Assembly (NCBI GenBank): GCA_007136405.1
Contig: SLHA01000101.1
Span: 1-59,306, forward strand
DNA from: Candidatus Latescibacterota bacterium
Lineage (GTDB): Bacteria > Latescibacterota > UBA2968 > UBA8231
Reading direction: 5' to 3'
DNA length: 59,306 bases
Below, piece by piece: positions 42,738 to 52,309 of this stretch. The translations under genes and the position numbers were made by a program. Within the stretch, counting starts at the first letter, position 1. Every line of letters starts with the position of its first letter. The notes under the pieces were generated by a model. It made no database searches. It was not told the origin of the DNA and was given only the letters and a program-made list of their open reading frames with translations.

Positions 42738-45185
42738 CTACAGCCGTGCATCGCCGCGCTCCAGTTTGATCTGGGGAATGTCGCGCAGCTGGGCCTGGAA
42801 GTAGAAAGCCCGGTTGCGGTGGAACGAGGCGGGTTCGATGCGCAGTGTCGCTGTCCAATCGTGGAAATCCCGCTGTATCGCCAGAGTTTCCGAGGTGATC
42901 CGGTCCGCCGAGAACAGTGGGGTTCCCGGCGCGTGCAGTCCGTAGTTGACCGAGTAATCGATACGCCAGCGTGGGCGGGATTCGGTGCGGTAATGGGCGG
43001 TGCCCAGCGTCAGCCCGAGGCTGGCTCGCAGCCAGGAACGATGGACGGTGCTGTGGCTGTAAGCCGTCCTGGAGTAGTAGTGCGTCAGTTGACCATGCGT
43101 GATGCGCGCGCTCCGGGTGCCGACGCCGGCGCCGGCGTCGGCGGGAGGTGCGGTCCGATCAGGCAGGGACGAAGAAGCCTGCGCCGTCCGGTCATGCATG
43201 GTTGCGGACAGGCCGGACGTCCGGCGGAAGCCGGCCGGATCAGGAACACCGCGGGCTGTATAACGTAAACCGGTGTTGACTTCGATCTGACGCAGACGGG
43301 GCGATAGCAGCTGGAGTCTGTCGGCGTCGTCGTACAAGTCGTAACGCGCTGTCAGGCGCGTATCCAATATCCTGCCCGCCGTCATGTTCAACACGGCGGT
43401 CAGATCCGAAAACGGACGGTTGCGGGCGTCGAAGTCGTAGGCGGTGTTGAAGTTCAACTGGGCCAGCCTGACCCGGGTTTCATCCTGCTCCCGGGCGATG
43501 CGGGCCCAGAAGGCATTGTTGACCCGCATCTCCAGCCGGCGCCTCTGTTCCCAGGATCCGGCTGAGCCTCCGACACCGAAAACGCCGCCGGTGTCGGTCC
43601 GCGTAGCGGCGTACGTCATGGACACACTGGGGCTGAGTTCGTGGCGCGTGGCAAGGACACGCCAGAATTCGGTGGGAAACACCCCATAGATATTTTGCAT
43701 CAACGATGCGGTCCCGCTTAGTTGTGAGGTGCTCTGAGGCCGCTGCTGGCTCGTCCGCAGGTCGTTGTCCTGCCAGGTCAGGGCCAGACGTGGACTGAGC
43801 TGTAGATACGGTGTAGGATTGTGCTGCGAGGAGGCGTTGAGCGCGGCATGGGCCAGGGTTGTGCGGCTGGTATCCGCCGGCGATTCTTGTTTGCGATTCT
43901 GCATGCGCGCATTGCCGCTGTAGTAAATGCGCTGGTACCAGGCGGCCCGGCGGTCGCCGGCGCGCGTCGTGCCGCTGCCGAACAACGGCTTTCTGGCTTT
44001 GACGAAGCGCATCTCCGGCAGCACCACGGTTGCCCGCTCGGTGTCCAGGTTGCGGGTCTGGCTGGCGCTGAGGTTGAGGCTGTTGCCGGATGCGCGCCAG
44101 CGCCGGGTGTAGTTGAAGTTGGAGCGCAGGGTACGGTCCAGCCGGTCCTGCAGATCACTGCTGTTGTCCTGGACGAAGGTCTTGTTGCTCTGGAAGGCCC
44201 CGGTGGCCCGTAGCTGGGACGACGGGCCCAGGTCCTGGTTGTGGGTGAGATCCAGACGCCAGGCCTGCTGTACCTGGTCGCCGGAGCGGCGCCGCTCGTA
44301 TTGCAGGTCGGCGCTGCCGGACATGCGGTAGCGCACGGCGTAGGCGAGGTCGGCCCGGGCCAGCCAGCCGGAACGTTGTCGCAGGTTGGCGGCCAGGGTG
44401 ATGTCGTAGTAGTCGTTGGGGGCCAGGTAATAACCCAGGTTGCGGAGCTCCCACTCGGTCTGGGCGCTGCCGAAGCGCACGGGACGGTTTTCGAAGCTCG
44501 GTGTGAGAAAGCCGGACTGGCGGTCGGAACGCAGGGAAAATATGTAAAATGGGATCCACAGGACACGGCGCTGGTATATCCGCAGGTAGACCGGCCGTGC
44601 GATGGCCATCTCGTCGGTGAGCACCTTGATGCGCGGACTGTAGAAATCGAAGTGGGGATCGGGATAATCGCAGGTGGTGTAGGAGCCTTCGGCCACATGG
44701 AACTGTTCTGCGGACACGGTGCGTATGCGTTCGCCGGCGAAGAATCCCTGTTCGCGCTGAATGCGTCCGCGAAGAATGCTGCCTTGTTCGGCTTCCACGT
44801 CGTATACGATGCGCGCGCCGCGCAAGGTCTCGTCACCTCGGGTCAGTACCGCCTCGCCGATCTGCTGTCCGGTGCTGTCACTGCGCGCGCGCGCCTCCAC
44901 GATGCCTGCCGCGCGTCGATACACGAGTTCGGCAGCCTCGAGCCGGGCTTCGCCATGAGTGATGCGTGCCGGGCTGCCACGGAGAACGACCGAATCTCCG
45001 TGCTGTGAATAGATCATGACGTCAGCGCTGAAATCGAAACCGCTGTCCCGGTCCGGACGGCGCGCCGGCTCCAGCAACGACCGGGTCGCAGCCAGGCTGG
45101 TATCGGCCGTCGCTTCATCGGCGGCGGCCGCACGGCTGACCCACAGCAGAATAACCAGGAGCAGGGCCAGGCGCGCGCGGGTCAT
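42738..45185 (-). CDS. lptD: LPS-assembly/OstA-type outer-membrane protein (LptD-like)
   Basis: An 815-residue protein with a signal peptide (residues 1-22, ending RAAAA). The N-terminal OstA/LptA-like beta-jellyroll (about 50-200) has VVLRGSPARITHGEARLEAAE and TRGDETLRGARI. The C-terminal half is a beta-barrel with alternating aromatic/charged strands, for example around DRQSGFLTPSFENR and YYLAPNDYYDITL. A CDYP motif may take part in disulfides. LptD inserts lipopolysaccharide in the outer leaflet, so it marks a diderm cell. It overlaps the upstream rlmB-type gene by four bases. Sequence divergence from proteobacterial LptD is expected, hence the modest certainty about the symbol. Confidence 0.85.
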   Translation of the reverse strand: MTRARLALLLVILLWVSRAAAADEATADTSLAATRSLLEPARRPDRDSGFDFSADVMIYSQHGDSVVLRGSPARITHGEARLEAAELVYRRAAGIVEARARSDSTGQQIGEAVLTRGDETLRGARIVYDVEAEQGSILRGRIQREQGFFAGERIRTVSAEQFHVAEGSYTTCDYPDPHFDFYSPRIKVLTDEMAIARPVYLRIYQRRVLWIPFYIFSLRSDRQSGFLTPSFENRPVRFGSAQTEWELRNLGYYLAPNDYYDITLAANLRQRSGWLARADLAYAVRYRMSGSADLQYERRRSGDQVQQAWRLDLTHNQDLGPSSQLRATGAFQSNKTFVQDNSSDLQDRLDRTLRSNFNYTRRWRASGNSLNLSASQTRNLDTERATVVLPEMRFVKARKPLFGSGTTRAGDRRAAWYQRIYYSGNARMQNRKQESPADTSRTTLAHAALNASSQHNPTPYLQLSPRLALTWQDNDLRTSQQRPQSTSQLSGTASLMQNIYGVFPTEFWRVLATRHELSPSVSMTYAATRTDTGGVFGVGGSAGSWEQRRRLEMRVNNAFWARIAREQDETRVRLAQLNFNTAYDFDARNRPFSDLTAVLNMTAGRILDTRLTARYDLYDDADRLQLLSPRLRQIEVNTGLRYTARGVPDPAGFRRTSGLSATMHDRTAQASSSLPDRTAPPADAGAGVGTRSARITHGQLTHYYSRTAYSHSTVHRSWLRASLGLTLGTAHYRTESRPRWRIDYSVNYGLHAPGTPLFSADRITSETLAIQRDFHDWTATLRIEPASFHRNRAFYFQAQLRDIPQIKLERGDARL

Positions 45186-45961
45186 ACCGGTCCGCTCGTT
45201 CGGCGCCGCCGGAAGACTTCGTACAGAACCAGGCCGGCGGCCACGGAGGCATTGAACGACCCGACTTCCGGGCGTGCCATGGGAATCTGCACCAGTTGGT
45301 CACAGGCGTCACGCACCAGGCGGCGCAGGCCCTTCTCCTCGCCACCGATCACGAGTCCGCTGGGAACGCGCCAGTCCACGTCGGTGAAGGCGACGCTGCC
45401 TTCCGCTTCCAGTCCCATGATCCAGATTCCCGCTTGCCGCGCCTGTCGCAGTGCTTTCTGCAGATTGGGCACGCGGCATACCGGTACGTGCTCGACGGCT
45501 CCAGCCGAGGCTTTGACCGCGGCAGGAGTGAGGCCAACGGCGTGGCGCTGCTGCACGACTACACCGTCGGCTCCAGTGGCATGGGCGCTGCGCACGATGG
45601 CGCCGAGATTGTGAGGGTCCTGAATCGAGTCGAGAAAGACCAGGAAGGCGGGCTTTGGTGCCTTGTCCTGCACGGCGGCCTCCGGGCGCAGACGGTGCAA
45701 CAGCAGACTGTAGTCGGCGTATTCGCGGGCGGAAAGCACCGCCACGACGCCCTGGTGTTGCGGTCCTGCGAGCCGGTCCAGCCGGACTTTGTCCTCCAGG
45801 CGAAAGGTAATCCGCGCCTGGCGCGCCAGGCTGTAGATCTCGTCCACGGTGGCACCACGGCTGCCTTTGGCGATCAGCAGTTGTTCGCACGAACGCCCCG
45901 CGCGCAGCGCCTCCACTACCGGACGACGGCCGCTGACGATATCCGGTTCCAGGCGGTTCAT
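45182..45961 (-). CDS. rlmB: TrmH/SpoU-family RNA methyltransferase, RlmB-type
   Basis: A 259-residue SPOUT methyltransferase that probably makes 2'-O-methylguanosine in 23S rRNA. The N-terminal substrate-binding domain starts at SGRRPVVEALRAG. The C-terminal trefoil-knot domain carries motif 1 (LDSIQDPHNLGAIVRSAHATGADGVV), motif 2 (LVIGGEEKGLRRLV) and motif 3 (QIPMARPEVGSFNASVAAGLVLYE). I choose the ATG at 45961 rather than 46138 because the extra N-terminal 59 residues lack homology and cross an AT-rich promoter-like region. It is translationally coupled to lptD. Confidence 0.9.
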   Translation of the reverse strand: MNRLEPDIVSGRRPVVEALRAGRSCEQLLIAKGSRGATVDEIYSLARQARITFRLEDKVRLDRLAGPQHQGVVAVLSAREYADYSLLLHRLRPEAAVQDKAPKPAFLVFLDSIQDPHNLGAIVRSAHATGADGVVVQQRHAVGLTPAAVKASAGAVEHVPVCRVPNLQKALRQARQAGIWIMGLEAEGSVAFTDVDWRVPSGLVIGGEEKGLRRLVRDACDQLVQIPMARPEVGSFNASVAAGLVLYEVFRRRRTSGPV

Positions 45962-46052
45962 GGTCGCCTGGAGCGGGAAGGAAGTGACCTGACGATACGG
46001 ATATTTCCGCCCTGCCGGCTGCAGGGAGCCCGGCACTGCGGGTCGCGAGTTC

Positions 46053-46081
46053 TTGATATCATTGCACTTGCATAGTTTATG
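46053..46081 (+). promoter_or_regulatory. candidate promoter for small ORF
   Basis: TTGATA (46053-46058) and TTTATG (46076-46081) are 17 bases apart and about 70 bases upstream of the small ORF at 46151. It is an AT-rich island that could also serve the divergent rlmB-type gene. Confidence 0.35.
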
Positions 46082-46150
46082 GGGGCTGGAGTGGTTTTTG
46101 CTGGGTGGGGGCGCACACACCATGACCTCCGCAACCACGGGAGTAACTTC

Positions 46151-46312
46151 ATGCGCACCGCCTCATTGATGAGCCAGCTGTTGCTGGCCGTTGCCGTAAT
46201 GGGATGGCTGGCTCGCGGCATTGTCGCGAGGATAACCGATCTGCGGGCGCTGGATGCACGCCGGCGGGCCGCCGGAGACGATGCCGCCGAACCGCAACGG
46301 AGCCGCAACTGA
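46151..46312 (+). CDS. possible small membrane protein
   Basis: A 53-codon ORF that begins MRTASLMSQLLLAVAVMGWL and ends in a charged, Arg/Asp-rich tail, so it would be a single-span membrane protein with about 22 hydrophobic residues. GGAG lies about eight bases before the ATG, and a promoter-like pair is upstream. It is the only plus-strand gene candidate in the 25-59 kb half. There is no known homologue that I recognise, and the case rests on these signals. Confidence 0.35.
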   Translation: MRTASLMSQLLLAVAVMGWLARGIVARITDLRALDARRRAAGDDAAEPQRSRN

Positions 46313-46527
46313 CCACGGCTTTCACGCTCCGTGCGGAATAACCTGCCAGCCGGCTCAGCCGCAGCGCGAGGTACTCGGTGACCTGACGGGCGGTTTCGGG
46401 CTTCGGGCCCGCCCTCTTGGGGAATCGCTGCATCGGCTTCATTCGTTCCGCTCCGTGCACCGGCATCCGGCCCGGCCCGCCGGAGATCCTAACTGTATGC
46501 ATACTGCGATGCGGGACCATGACTGTC

Positions 46528-49236
46528 TTACCGATCACCCGCCTGCTGGCCATGGCGCAGCCGTTGTTGCCAATGCTGCAGCTTGGTGAGCGCCTGCAAT
46601 GGAGTGATGAGGTCCAACTCCAGAGCCAGCAGTTCGGACTCGATGGCGGGACGACGGTGCAACCCGGGAAACAACTCCAGTTGCACCGCATCATCTGCCG
46701 TGACGGGCTCCTCCCGGCCACCGGCCGCCGGCCGCACCGGGAAATGCGCGCCATCCTGCTCCCTGGATTCGGCGACGTCGCCGGCGTTGCCCGGTAAGCT
46801 GCCTGGCGGACGCTCCAGAACGGTGAGAATATCCCGCGCACGCCGAATCACCGCACCCGGCATACCGGCCATCTGCGCCACATGGATGCCGTAGCTGCGA
46901 TCACACGGGCCGCGCTCCAACCGGTGCAGGAAGACCACATGACCGGCTTCCTCGTGTACCAGCACATTGTAGTTGACGACCCGTTCCAGTTGATCCGCCA
47001 GCTGCGTCATCTCGTGATAGTGGGTGGCGAACAATGTCCGTGCCTGGCGGCCGGGTTGGTCATGAAGGTACTCGACGATGGACCAGGCAATGCTGAGCCC
47101 GTCGTACGTGCTGGTGCCGCGGCCCAGCTCGTCGATGAGCACCAGGCTGCGGTCCGTGACGTTGTTGACGATGCTGGCGGCCTCGTTCATTTCCACCATG
47201 AAGGTACTCTCGCCACGCGCCAGGTTGTCCGCGGCTCCGACGCGCGTGAAGATACGATCCACCACGCCGATATGGGCCGCACGCGCCGGTACGAAACCGC
47301 CCATCTGGGCCATCAGGACGATCAGTCCGACCTGGCGGATCACCGTGCTCTTGCCCGCCATGTTGGGGCCTGTCACCAGCAGGATCTGTTCAGAGGCGGT
47401 ATTCATCCGGGTGTCGTTGGGCACGAAGCGGCCGTCGCGCATCTGACGTTCCACCACTGGATGGCGTCCTGCCTGGATGCTCAGCTCGGTGCCTTCGTCC
47501 AGGTGCGGCCGGACGTAATTTTCCCGGTGTGCGACTTCGGCCAGGGAGGCCAGAACGTCCAACCGGGCCAGCGTGCGGGCGGTATGCTGCACCTGCGGTG
47601 TCCAGGCCGCGGTCTGCTGGCGCAACTCCAGGAATAGCTGGTTTTCCAGGCTTTCCAGGCGCTCCTCGGCGCCCAGGACCCGGGCTTCGTACTCTTTCAA
47701 TTCAGGCGTGATGTACCGTTCCGCGTTGACCAGGGTCTGTTTGCGCACGTAGTCTGCCGGAATCCGGTCGAGGTTGGCCTTGCTGGCTTCGATGTAATAG
47801 CCGAAGACCTGGTTGAACCCGACCTTCAGGGAGGCGATGCCGGTGCGCTCGCGTTCATGGTTCTGCAGCCCGGCGATGAATTCCTTGCCCCCGGAACTGG
47901 CCTGACGCAGTTCGTCCACTTCCGGATGGTGGCCGTCGCGGATCAGGTTGCCCTCGGTGATGGACAGCGGCGGCTCGTCGACCAGCGCCTCCTGGATGAG
48001 GCGGACCAGTTCCTGAACATCCGGCAGGCCCGTTTCCAGCAGATCGCGGTTACAGGCCGCGTCCAACGGCCGGAGTTCATCGCGGATAGCGGGAATGGTG
48101 GCCAGCGAACGTGCCAGCGCCACCAGATCCCGGGCATTGGCGCGCTGACAACAGATGCGCGAGATGAGCCGTTCGACGTCACCCACGGAACGCAGATGGT
48201 CGCGCAGGCGCGCACGCGTGTCCTGCCGCTGGTGCAGTTCCTGCACGGCATCCAGCCGGGCATTGATGGCTTCGGCGTTTTTCAGCGGTGCCACCACCCA
48301 GCTGCGCAGTAGCCGCGCGCCCATGGGGGTGCAGGTCTGATCCAGCACCCCGAGCAGCGTCTGCTCCGGGCCGCCGTCACGCGGGTGATCGATCAGTTCG
48401 AGGTTGCGCTGCGCGGTGGCGTCCACCACCAGGTATTCCTCGGGGCGGCGGCGCACAACCGTGTTGATGTGCGCCACCGCGTTGCGCTGGTTGTCCCGCA
48501 GGTACTGGATGGCTGCGCCGCCGGCACGAACGGCGACCTGCAGATCCTCGCAGTCGAAGCCCTTGAGCGACTGCACATCGAGTTGGTCCAGCAGAATCCG
48601 GTAGGCGGCGTCCGGGTTGAACTGCCAGCGATCGACGCGGGTGATGGACGTCTCCGGCAGTATGGTGCGGATGGATTCCAGCCACCCGGCGTCGGCGTCT
48701 TCCGGCAGCAGGAGTTCCGCCGGTGTCAGACTGGTCAGCTCGTCTCCGAGTCTGGCGGAGGCGATTTCGGCGAGCAGGAACTCGCCCGTGGACAGGTCTA
48801 CCAGCGCCATGCCGGTCACGTTATCTGCGGCACACAGGGCTGCCAGGTAGTTGTTGCGATGCCGTTCCAGTATCGCATCCGACAGGGCCGTGCCAGGCGA
48901 GACAACCTGGACCACATCGCGTTTGACCACGCCTTTGGCCTGCCGGGGATCCTCTACCTGTTCGCAGATGGCCACCTTTCGTCCCAGCCGTATCAACCGC
49001 GCCAGGTAGCCCTCCATGGCATGGTGCGGCACCCCCGCCAGAGGGACGTCGCCGGCCTGCTTGCCGTGGTTGCGCCTGGTCAGAGTCAGACCGAGCAGGG
49101 CAGCGGCCTCCCGGGCATCCTCGAAGAACATCTCGTAGAAGTCGCCCATCCGGAAGAACAGGATCGCATCGCTGTGCTGGCGTTTGAAACGCTGGTACTG
49201 CTCCATGGCCGGAGTGAGCTTGCTGGCTACCGCCAT
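46528..49236 (-). CDS. mutS: DNA mismatch repair protein MutS
   Basis: A 902-residue MutS. The mismatch-reading Phe-x-Glu motif is present in FFRMGDFYEMF. Later come the connector, core and clamp domains, Walker A GPNMAGKST and Walker B LVLIDELGRGTSTYDG, then a C-terminal helical segment. The open frame extends to 49428, but GGAGG stands just before the ATG at 49236 and the extra residues come from repeats with no homology, so I use 49236. MutL is not in the window. Confidence 0.97.
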   Translation of the reverse strand: MAVASKLTPAMEQYQRFKRQHSDAILFFRMGDFYEMFFEDAREAAALLGLTLTRRNHGKQAGDVPLAGVPHHAMEGYLARLIRLGRKVAICEQVEDPRQAKGVVKRDVVQVVSPGTALSDAILERHRNNYLAALCAADNVTGMALVDLSTGEFLLAEIASARLGDELTSLTPAELLLPEDADAGWLESIRTILPETSITRVDRWQFNPDAAYRILLDQLDVQSLKGFDCEDLQVAVRAGGAAIQYLRDNQRNAVAHINTVVRRRPEEYLVVDATAQRNLELIDHPRDGGPEQTLLGVLDQTCTPMGARLLRSWVVAPLKNAEAINARLDAVQELHQRQDTRARLRDHLRSVGDVERLISRICCQRANARDLVALARSLATIPAIRDELRPLDAACNRDLLETGLPDVQELVRLIQEALVDEPPLSITEGNLIRDGHHPEVDELRQASSGGKEFIAGLQNHERERTGIASLKVGFNQVFGYYIEASKANLDRIPADYVRKQTLVNAERYITPELKEYEARVLGAEERLESLENQLFLELRQQTAAWTPQVQHTARTLARLDVLASLAEVAHRENYVRPHLDEGTELSIQAGRHPVVERQMRDGRFVPNDTRMNTASEQILLVTGPNMAGKSTVIRQVGLIVLMAQMGGFVPARAAHIGVVDRIFTRVGAADNLARGESTFMVEMNEAASIVNNVTDRSLVLIDELGRGTSTYDGLSIAWSIVEYLHDQPGRQARTLFATHYHEMTQLADQLERVVNYNVLVHEEAGHVVFLHRLERGPCDRSYGIHVAQMAGMPGAVIRRARDILTVLERPPGSLPGNAGDVAESREQDGAHFPVRPAAGGREEPVTADDAVQLELFPGLHRRPAIESELLALELDLITPLQALTKLQHWQQRLRHGQQAGDR

Positions 49237-49338
49237 ATTCCTCCGCAAGATGGGTGGCTCAGGGATCGCGCGCAGTACCGGCGGTACACCGGAGCCATGG
49301 TGCCGTGCAGACGATCCGGCGGGACTTGCGAGCAGACC

Positions 49339-49412
49339 GCCGGACGATGCGGGTGCCCGGCGGTCGCAGTGCGCCGGACGATGCGGGTGCCCGGCGGTCG
49401 CAGTGCGCCGGA
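49339..49412. repeat. 34-bp tandem repeat upstream of mutS
   Basis: Two copies of a unit starting GCCGGACGATGCGGG (49339-49372 and 49373-49406) are exact, and a partial third of six bases follows. The position, about 100-180 bases upstream of the mutS ATG, puts it in the leader or promoter region. Confidence 0.85.
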
Positions 49413-49558
49413 ACGGGCCCGCGCGCACCGGCGCGGGCGCATGATCGCCGGAAAACGAACCCCGCGCACACCTGAATGGGCTTTGCGCACCGCTGCAGCG
49501 AGCCTCGCGCCGCCTCCCCCGGGAGAAACACTGATGAAGGCAGCGCCATGGAAAACAG

Positions 49559-49583
49559 GGCCGGGGAACAGCCTTCCCCGGCC
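49559..49583 (-). terminator. intrinsic terminator of rpsA
   Basis: GGCCGGGGAA (49559-49568) and TTCCCCGGCC (49574-49583) form a perfect 10-bp stem with a 5-base loop, about 50 bases after the rpsA stop. On the minus strand it is followed by CTGTTTTCC, a short U-tract. Confidence 0.75.
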
Positions 49584-49633
49584 CGTGCTACGGTGCTACT
49601 CGCTGCTGTGTGGTGCGGTGGCGGCGGGCTGAA

Positions 49634-51424
49634 TCAGCTGTTGGACTCGCCCCACGAGTTCATCTCGTCGTCGCCGTCGGAGGACACAGTTTCCTCCTCG
49701 AGCTCTTTGACCGGGTGCTCTTCCAGGAAACGCTCATACTCGGCCTGATCCTTGTCCTTGAAATACTCGCGGACGCTGAGCACGATTTTTTTCTGATCGT
49801 CATCGAATTCGATGACCTTGAGGGGCAGTTCCTGGCCTTCCTCAAAGCACTGGTGAGGGCTCTGTATGTCATCGATACCCAGTTGTGACATGGGCACGAA
49901 CCCATCTACGGCATCGTCTTCCAGCAGCACGACCAGGCCGCGCTCCAGCAGACGCTCTATCTTGCCGTGCGTCTCCGTTCCGACGGCGTACTTCAGGGCG
50001 AACTCGGGCCAGGGATTGTCGAAGGCCATCTTGTGGCTTAGCGAGATCCGGCGACGCTTCTTGTCGATATCCGTGACTACCACCGGGATGACTTCGCCTT
50101 TCTTGAACATCTCGCTGGCCTGTCGTATGCGCCGGGTCCAGGACATGTCCGAGATATGCACGAGCCCGTCTATATTGGGTTCGATCTCGACGAAAGCACC
50201 GAAATTGGTCAGACTGCGGACCGTTCCTTCCAGGTGGGTGCCCGGCGGGTAGCGGGTATCCAGGGTTTCCCAGGGATCGGCCTCGGTCTGCTTCATACCG
50301 AGGGAGATCTTCTGGCCTTCCTTGTCCACCTTGAGCACCATGACCTCCACTGTATCGCCGATGGAAACCAGTTTTGACGGATGCCGCACGTGTTGCGTCC
50401 AGGACATCTCGGAGATGTGTACCAGGCCCTCGATGCCCTCCTCCAGTTCCACAAAGGCACCGTAGTCCGTGATGCTGACGACGCGCCCTTCCACTTTCAT
50501 GCCCTCGGTGTACTTGTCCTGAATGCTCTCCCACGGATGCGGTGTCAGCTGCTTGAGCCCCAGCGAGATGCGCTCGCGTTCGCGATCGTAGTTGAGCACC
50601 TTGACGCGGATGCGGTCACCGATGGAGACCATCTCCGAGGGATGGCTGACGCGTCCCCAGGACATGTCCGTGATGTGCAGCAGGCCGTCCATGCCACCCA
50701 GGTCTATGAAGGCACCGAAGTCCGTGATGTTTTTCACCACGCCTTCACGGATCTGACCTTCCTCCAGCTCCTTGACGAGCTCGGTGCGCATGCGCTCGCG
50801 CTCTTCCTCGAGCACCGCCCGCCGGGAAACGACGATGTTGCGCCTGGCCTTGTTCAGCTTGATGATCTTGAACGGGAACTCCTGGCCGATGAACTGATCG
50901 AAGTTCTTGACCTGGCGGATGTCGATCTGTGACCCGGGCAGGAAGGCGTCGACGCCGAACAGATCCACCACGATACCACCCTTGATGCGGCGCATCAACC
51001 TGCCTTGCACGGTGTTACCGGTGTCATGGGCTTCCTTGATGATGTCCCAGACCCGCATGAAGTCGGCCTTCTGCTTGGACAGCACGACCTGGCCGTTCTG
51101 GTCCTCGACACTTTCCAGAAAGACTTCGATCTCCTGGCCGATCTCTATGGCATCAGGATCGTTGAACTCCTTGATGGGAACGGCGCCCTCGGACTTGAAG
51201 CCGATATCCACCAGGACTTCATTGGGGGTCAGCGATGCTATTCGGCCTTGGACGATTTGGCCCTCCTTGATGCCGGAGATGCTCTCCTCGTACATGGCCA
51301 TCATCTCACCGAATTCCTCTTCCGAGTACTCCGGAACCTCGAGATCCTCCGCACTGATCTGGCCATAGACCACCGGAGCTTCGGTGGTTTCCTCAGGTTC
51401 TTTCACGACGGTTTCTTCTTGCAT
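49634..51424 (-). CDS. rpsA: 30S ribosomal protein S1
   Basis: A 596-residue S1 with six S1 (OB-fold) motifs; repeats of GxVxxITDFGAFVDLGGxDGLLHITDMSW are visible at about 195-260, 280-350, 370-435 and later, with two divergent N-terminal ones that bind the ribosome. The acidic ends (EEPEETTEAPVV and the C-terminal GDDEMNSWGESNS) are normal. S1 helps mRNA bind the 30S subunit. The gene follows cmk as in many bacteria. It has no clear Shine-Dalgarno; a hairpin lies directly before the ATG. Confidence 0.96.
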   Translation of the reverse strand: MQEETVVKEPEETTEAPVVYGQISAEDLEVPEYSEEEFGEMMAMYEESISGIKEGQIVQGRIASLTPNEVLVDIGFKSEGAVPIKEFNDPDAIEIGQEIEVFLESVEDQNGQVVLSKQKADFMRVWDIIKEAHDTGNTVQGRLMRRIKGGIVVDLFGVDAFLPGSQIDIRQVKNFDQFIGQEFPFKIIKLNKARRNIVVSRRAVLEEERERMRTELVKELEEGQIREGVVKNITDFGAFIDLGGMDGLLHITDMSWGRVSHPSEMVSIGDRIRVKVLNYDRERERISLGLKQLTPHPWESIQDKYTEGMKVEGRVVSITDYGAFVELEEGIEGLVHISEMSWTQHVRHPSKLVSIGDTVEVMVLKVDKEGQKISLGMKQTEADPWETLDTRYPPGTHLEGTVRSLTNFGAFVEIEPNIDGLVHISDMSWTRRIRQASEMFKKGEVIPVVVTDIDKKRRRISLSHKMAFDNPWPEFALKYAVGTETHGKIERLLERGLVVLLEDDAVDGFVPMSQLGIDDIQSPHQCFEEGQELPLKVIEFDDDQKKIVLSVREYFKDKDQAEYERFLEEHPVKELEEETVSSDGDDEMNSWGESNS

Positions 51425-51431
51425 GACTCAC

Positions 51432-51449
51432 TACTTGACGAATCAAGTA
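51432..51449 (-). promoter_or_regulatory. hairpin in rpsA translation-initiation region
   Basis: On the minus strand TACTTGA-TTCG-TCAAGTA forms a perfect 7-bp stem with a TTCG loop, ending eight bases before the rpsA ATG at 51424. No good Shine-Dalgarno is seen beside it. S1 is known to repress its own mRNA in gammaproteobacteria, so a similar role is possible. Confidence 0.5.
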
Positions 51450-51536
51450 CAAGTGCGGCGTTGTGTTGTCCGCACCCTCAGCGATATGCTGACCGGCCGG
51501 GACTCTCCAGGCCGGGAATGAAGTGAACTGCCACGT

Positions 51537-52250
51537 TCAGGCGCCGCGTTGACGAGCTAGCGAAACGATGTGCTCCACCTGCCCGTTCAGGGTCATGCCG
51601 GTCGTGTCCAGCTCGATGACATCAGTTGGCGGAGCGCAGGTGCCGTAGTCGCGCGCGGCGTCCTCCGCGTCCCGCTGTCTGATGTCCGTTACTACGTCCT
51701 CCAGAGAAATACTCACCCCCTTTTCAGTAAGCTCGCGGAACCGCCGGAGCGCTCTCGCGCGCAGATCCGCGACCATGCGAATCTTCAGATCCGCATCCGG
51801 GAATACCACGCTGGCGATATCACGGCCCTCGGCCACCACGCCACCTTCAGCGCCCAGGCGTTGCTGTTGGGCTATCAGGGCGCGTCGCACCAGGGGCAGA
51901 TCCGCGTAGGCGCCCACGGCCCGGGTGATTTCCGGGCTGCGTATACGGTGACTGACATCCCGGCCGTCCAGCAACACCGCGCCACCCTGATGCTGCGGCA
52001 GCAGGGTGATCCGGATGCGGGACAGCAGATCGGCCAGCGCCGCGGTTTCCGCCGCTGCCACTCCGGCCTGTCGCGCCGCCAGGGTTGCCGCGCGGTACAT
52101 GGCACCGGTGTCCAGATGCCGGTAACCCAACACCCGGGCCACCTCTCTGGCCGTGCTCGTCTTGCCGGAGCCCACGACTCCGTCTATGGCGATCACCAGT
52201 CCGGCGTTGCGTTTCAACGACCTCTTCCTGGGTGGACGTTTACTGCCCAT
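51537..52250 (-). CDS. cmk: cytidylate kinase
   Basis: A 237-residue (d)CMP kinase using ATP to make CDP. The P-loop is GVVGSGKT (24-31), followed by STAREVARVLGYRHLDTGAMYRAATL, the DTGAMYRA motif of the family, and later VVAEGRDIASVVFPDADLKI. The 14 residues before the P-loop strand are basic (KRPPRKRSLKR), slightly longer than usual. It follows the rluB-type gene by 60 bases and precedes rpsA. Confidence 0.95.
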   Translation of the reverse strand: MGSKRPPRKRSLKRNAGLVIAIDGVVGSGKTSTAREVARVLGYRHLDTGAMYRAATLAARQAGVAAAETAALADLLSRIRITLLPQHQGGAVLLDGRDVSHRIRSPEITRAVGAYADLPLVRRALIAQQQRLGAEGGVVAEGRDIASVVFPDADLKIRMVADLRARALRRFRELTEKGVSISLEDVVTDIRQRDAEDAARDYGTCAPPTDVIELDTTGMTLNGQVEHIVSLARQRGA

Positions 52251-52309
52251 CCGTGTTCCCGGGCTGGACGCCGACTCCGCCTGTGCGGCTGCCCGGCCCG
52301 GAGCCCGAT

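Noticed and set aside
49237..49428. Upstream extension of mutS
   Set aside because: The extra 64 residues come from tandem repeats and show no MutS homology; a ribosome-binding site favours 49236.
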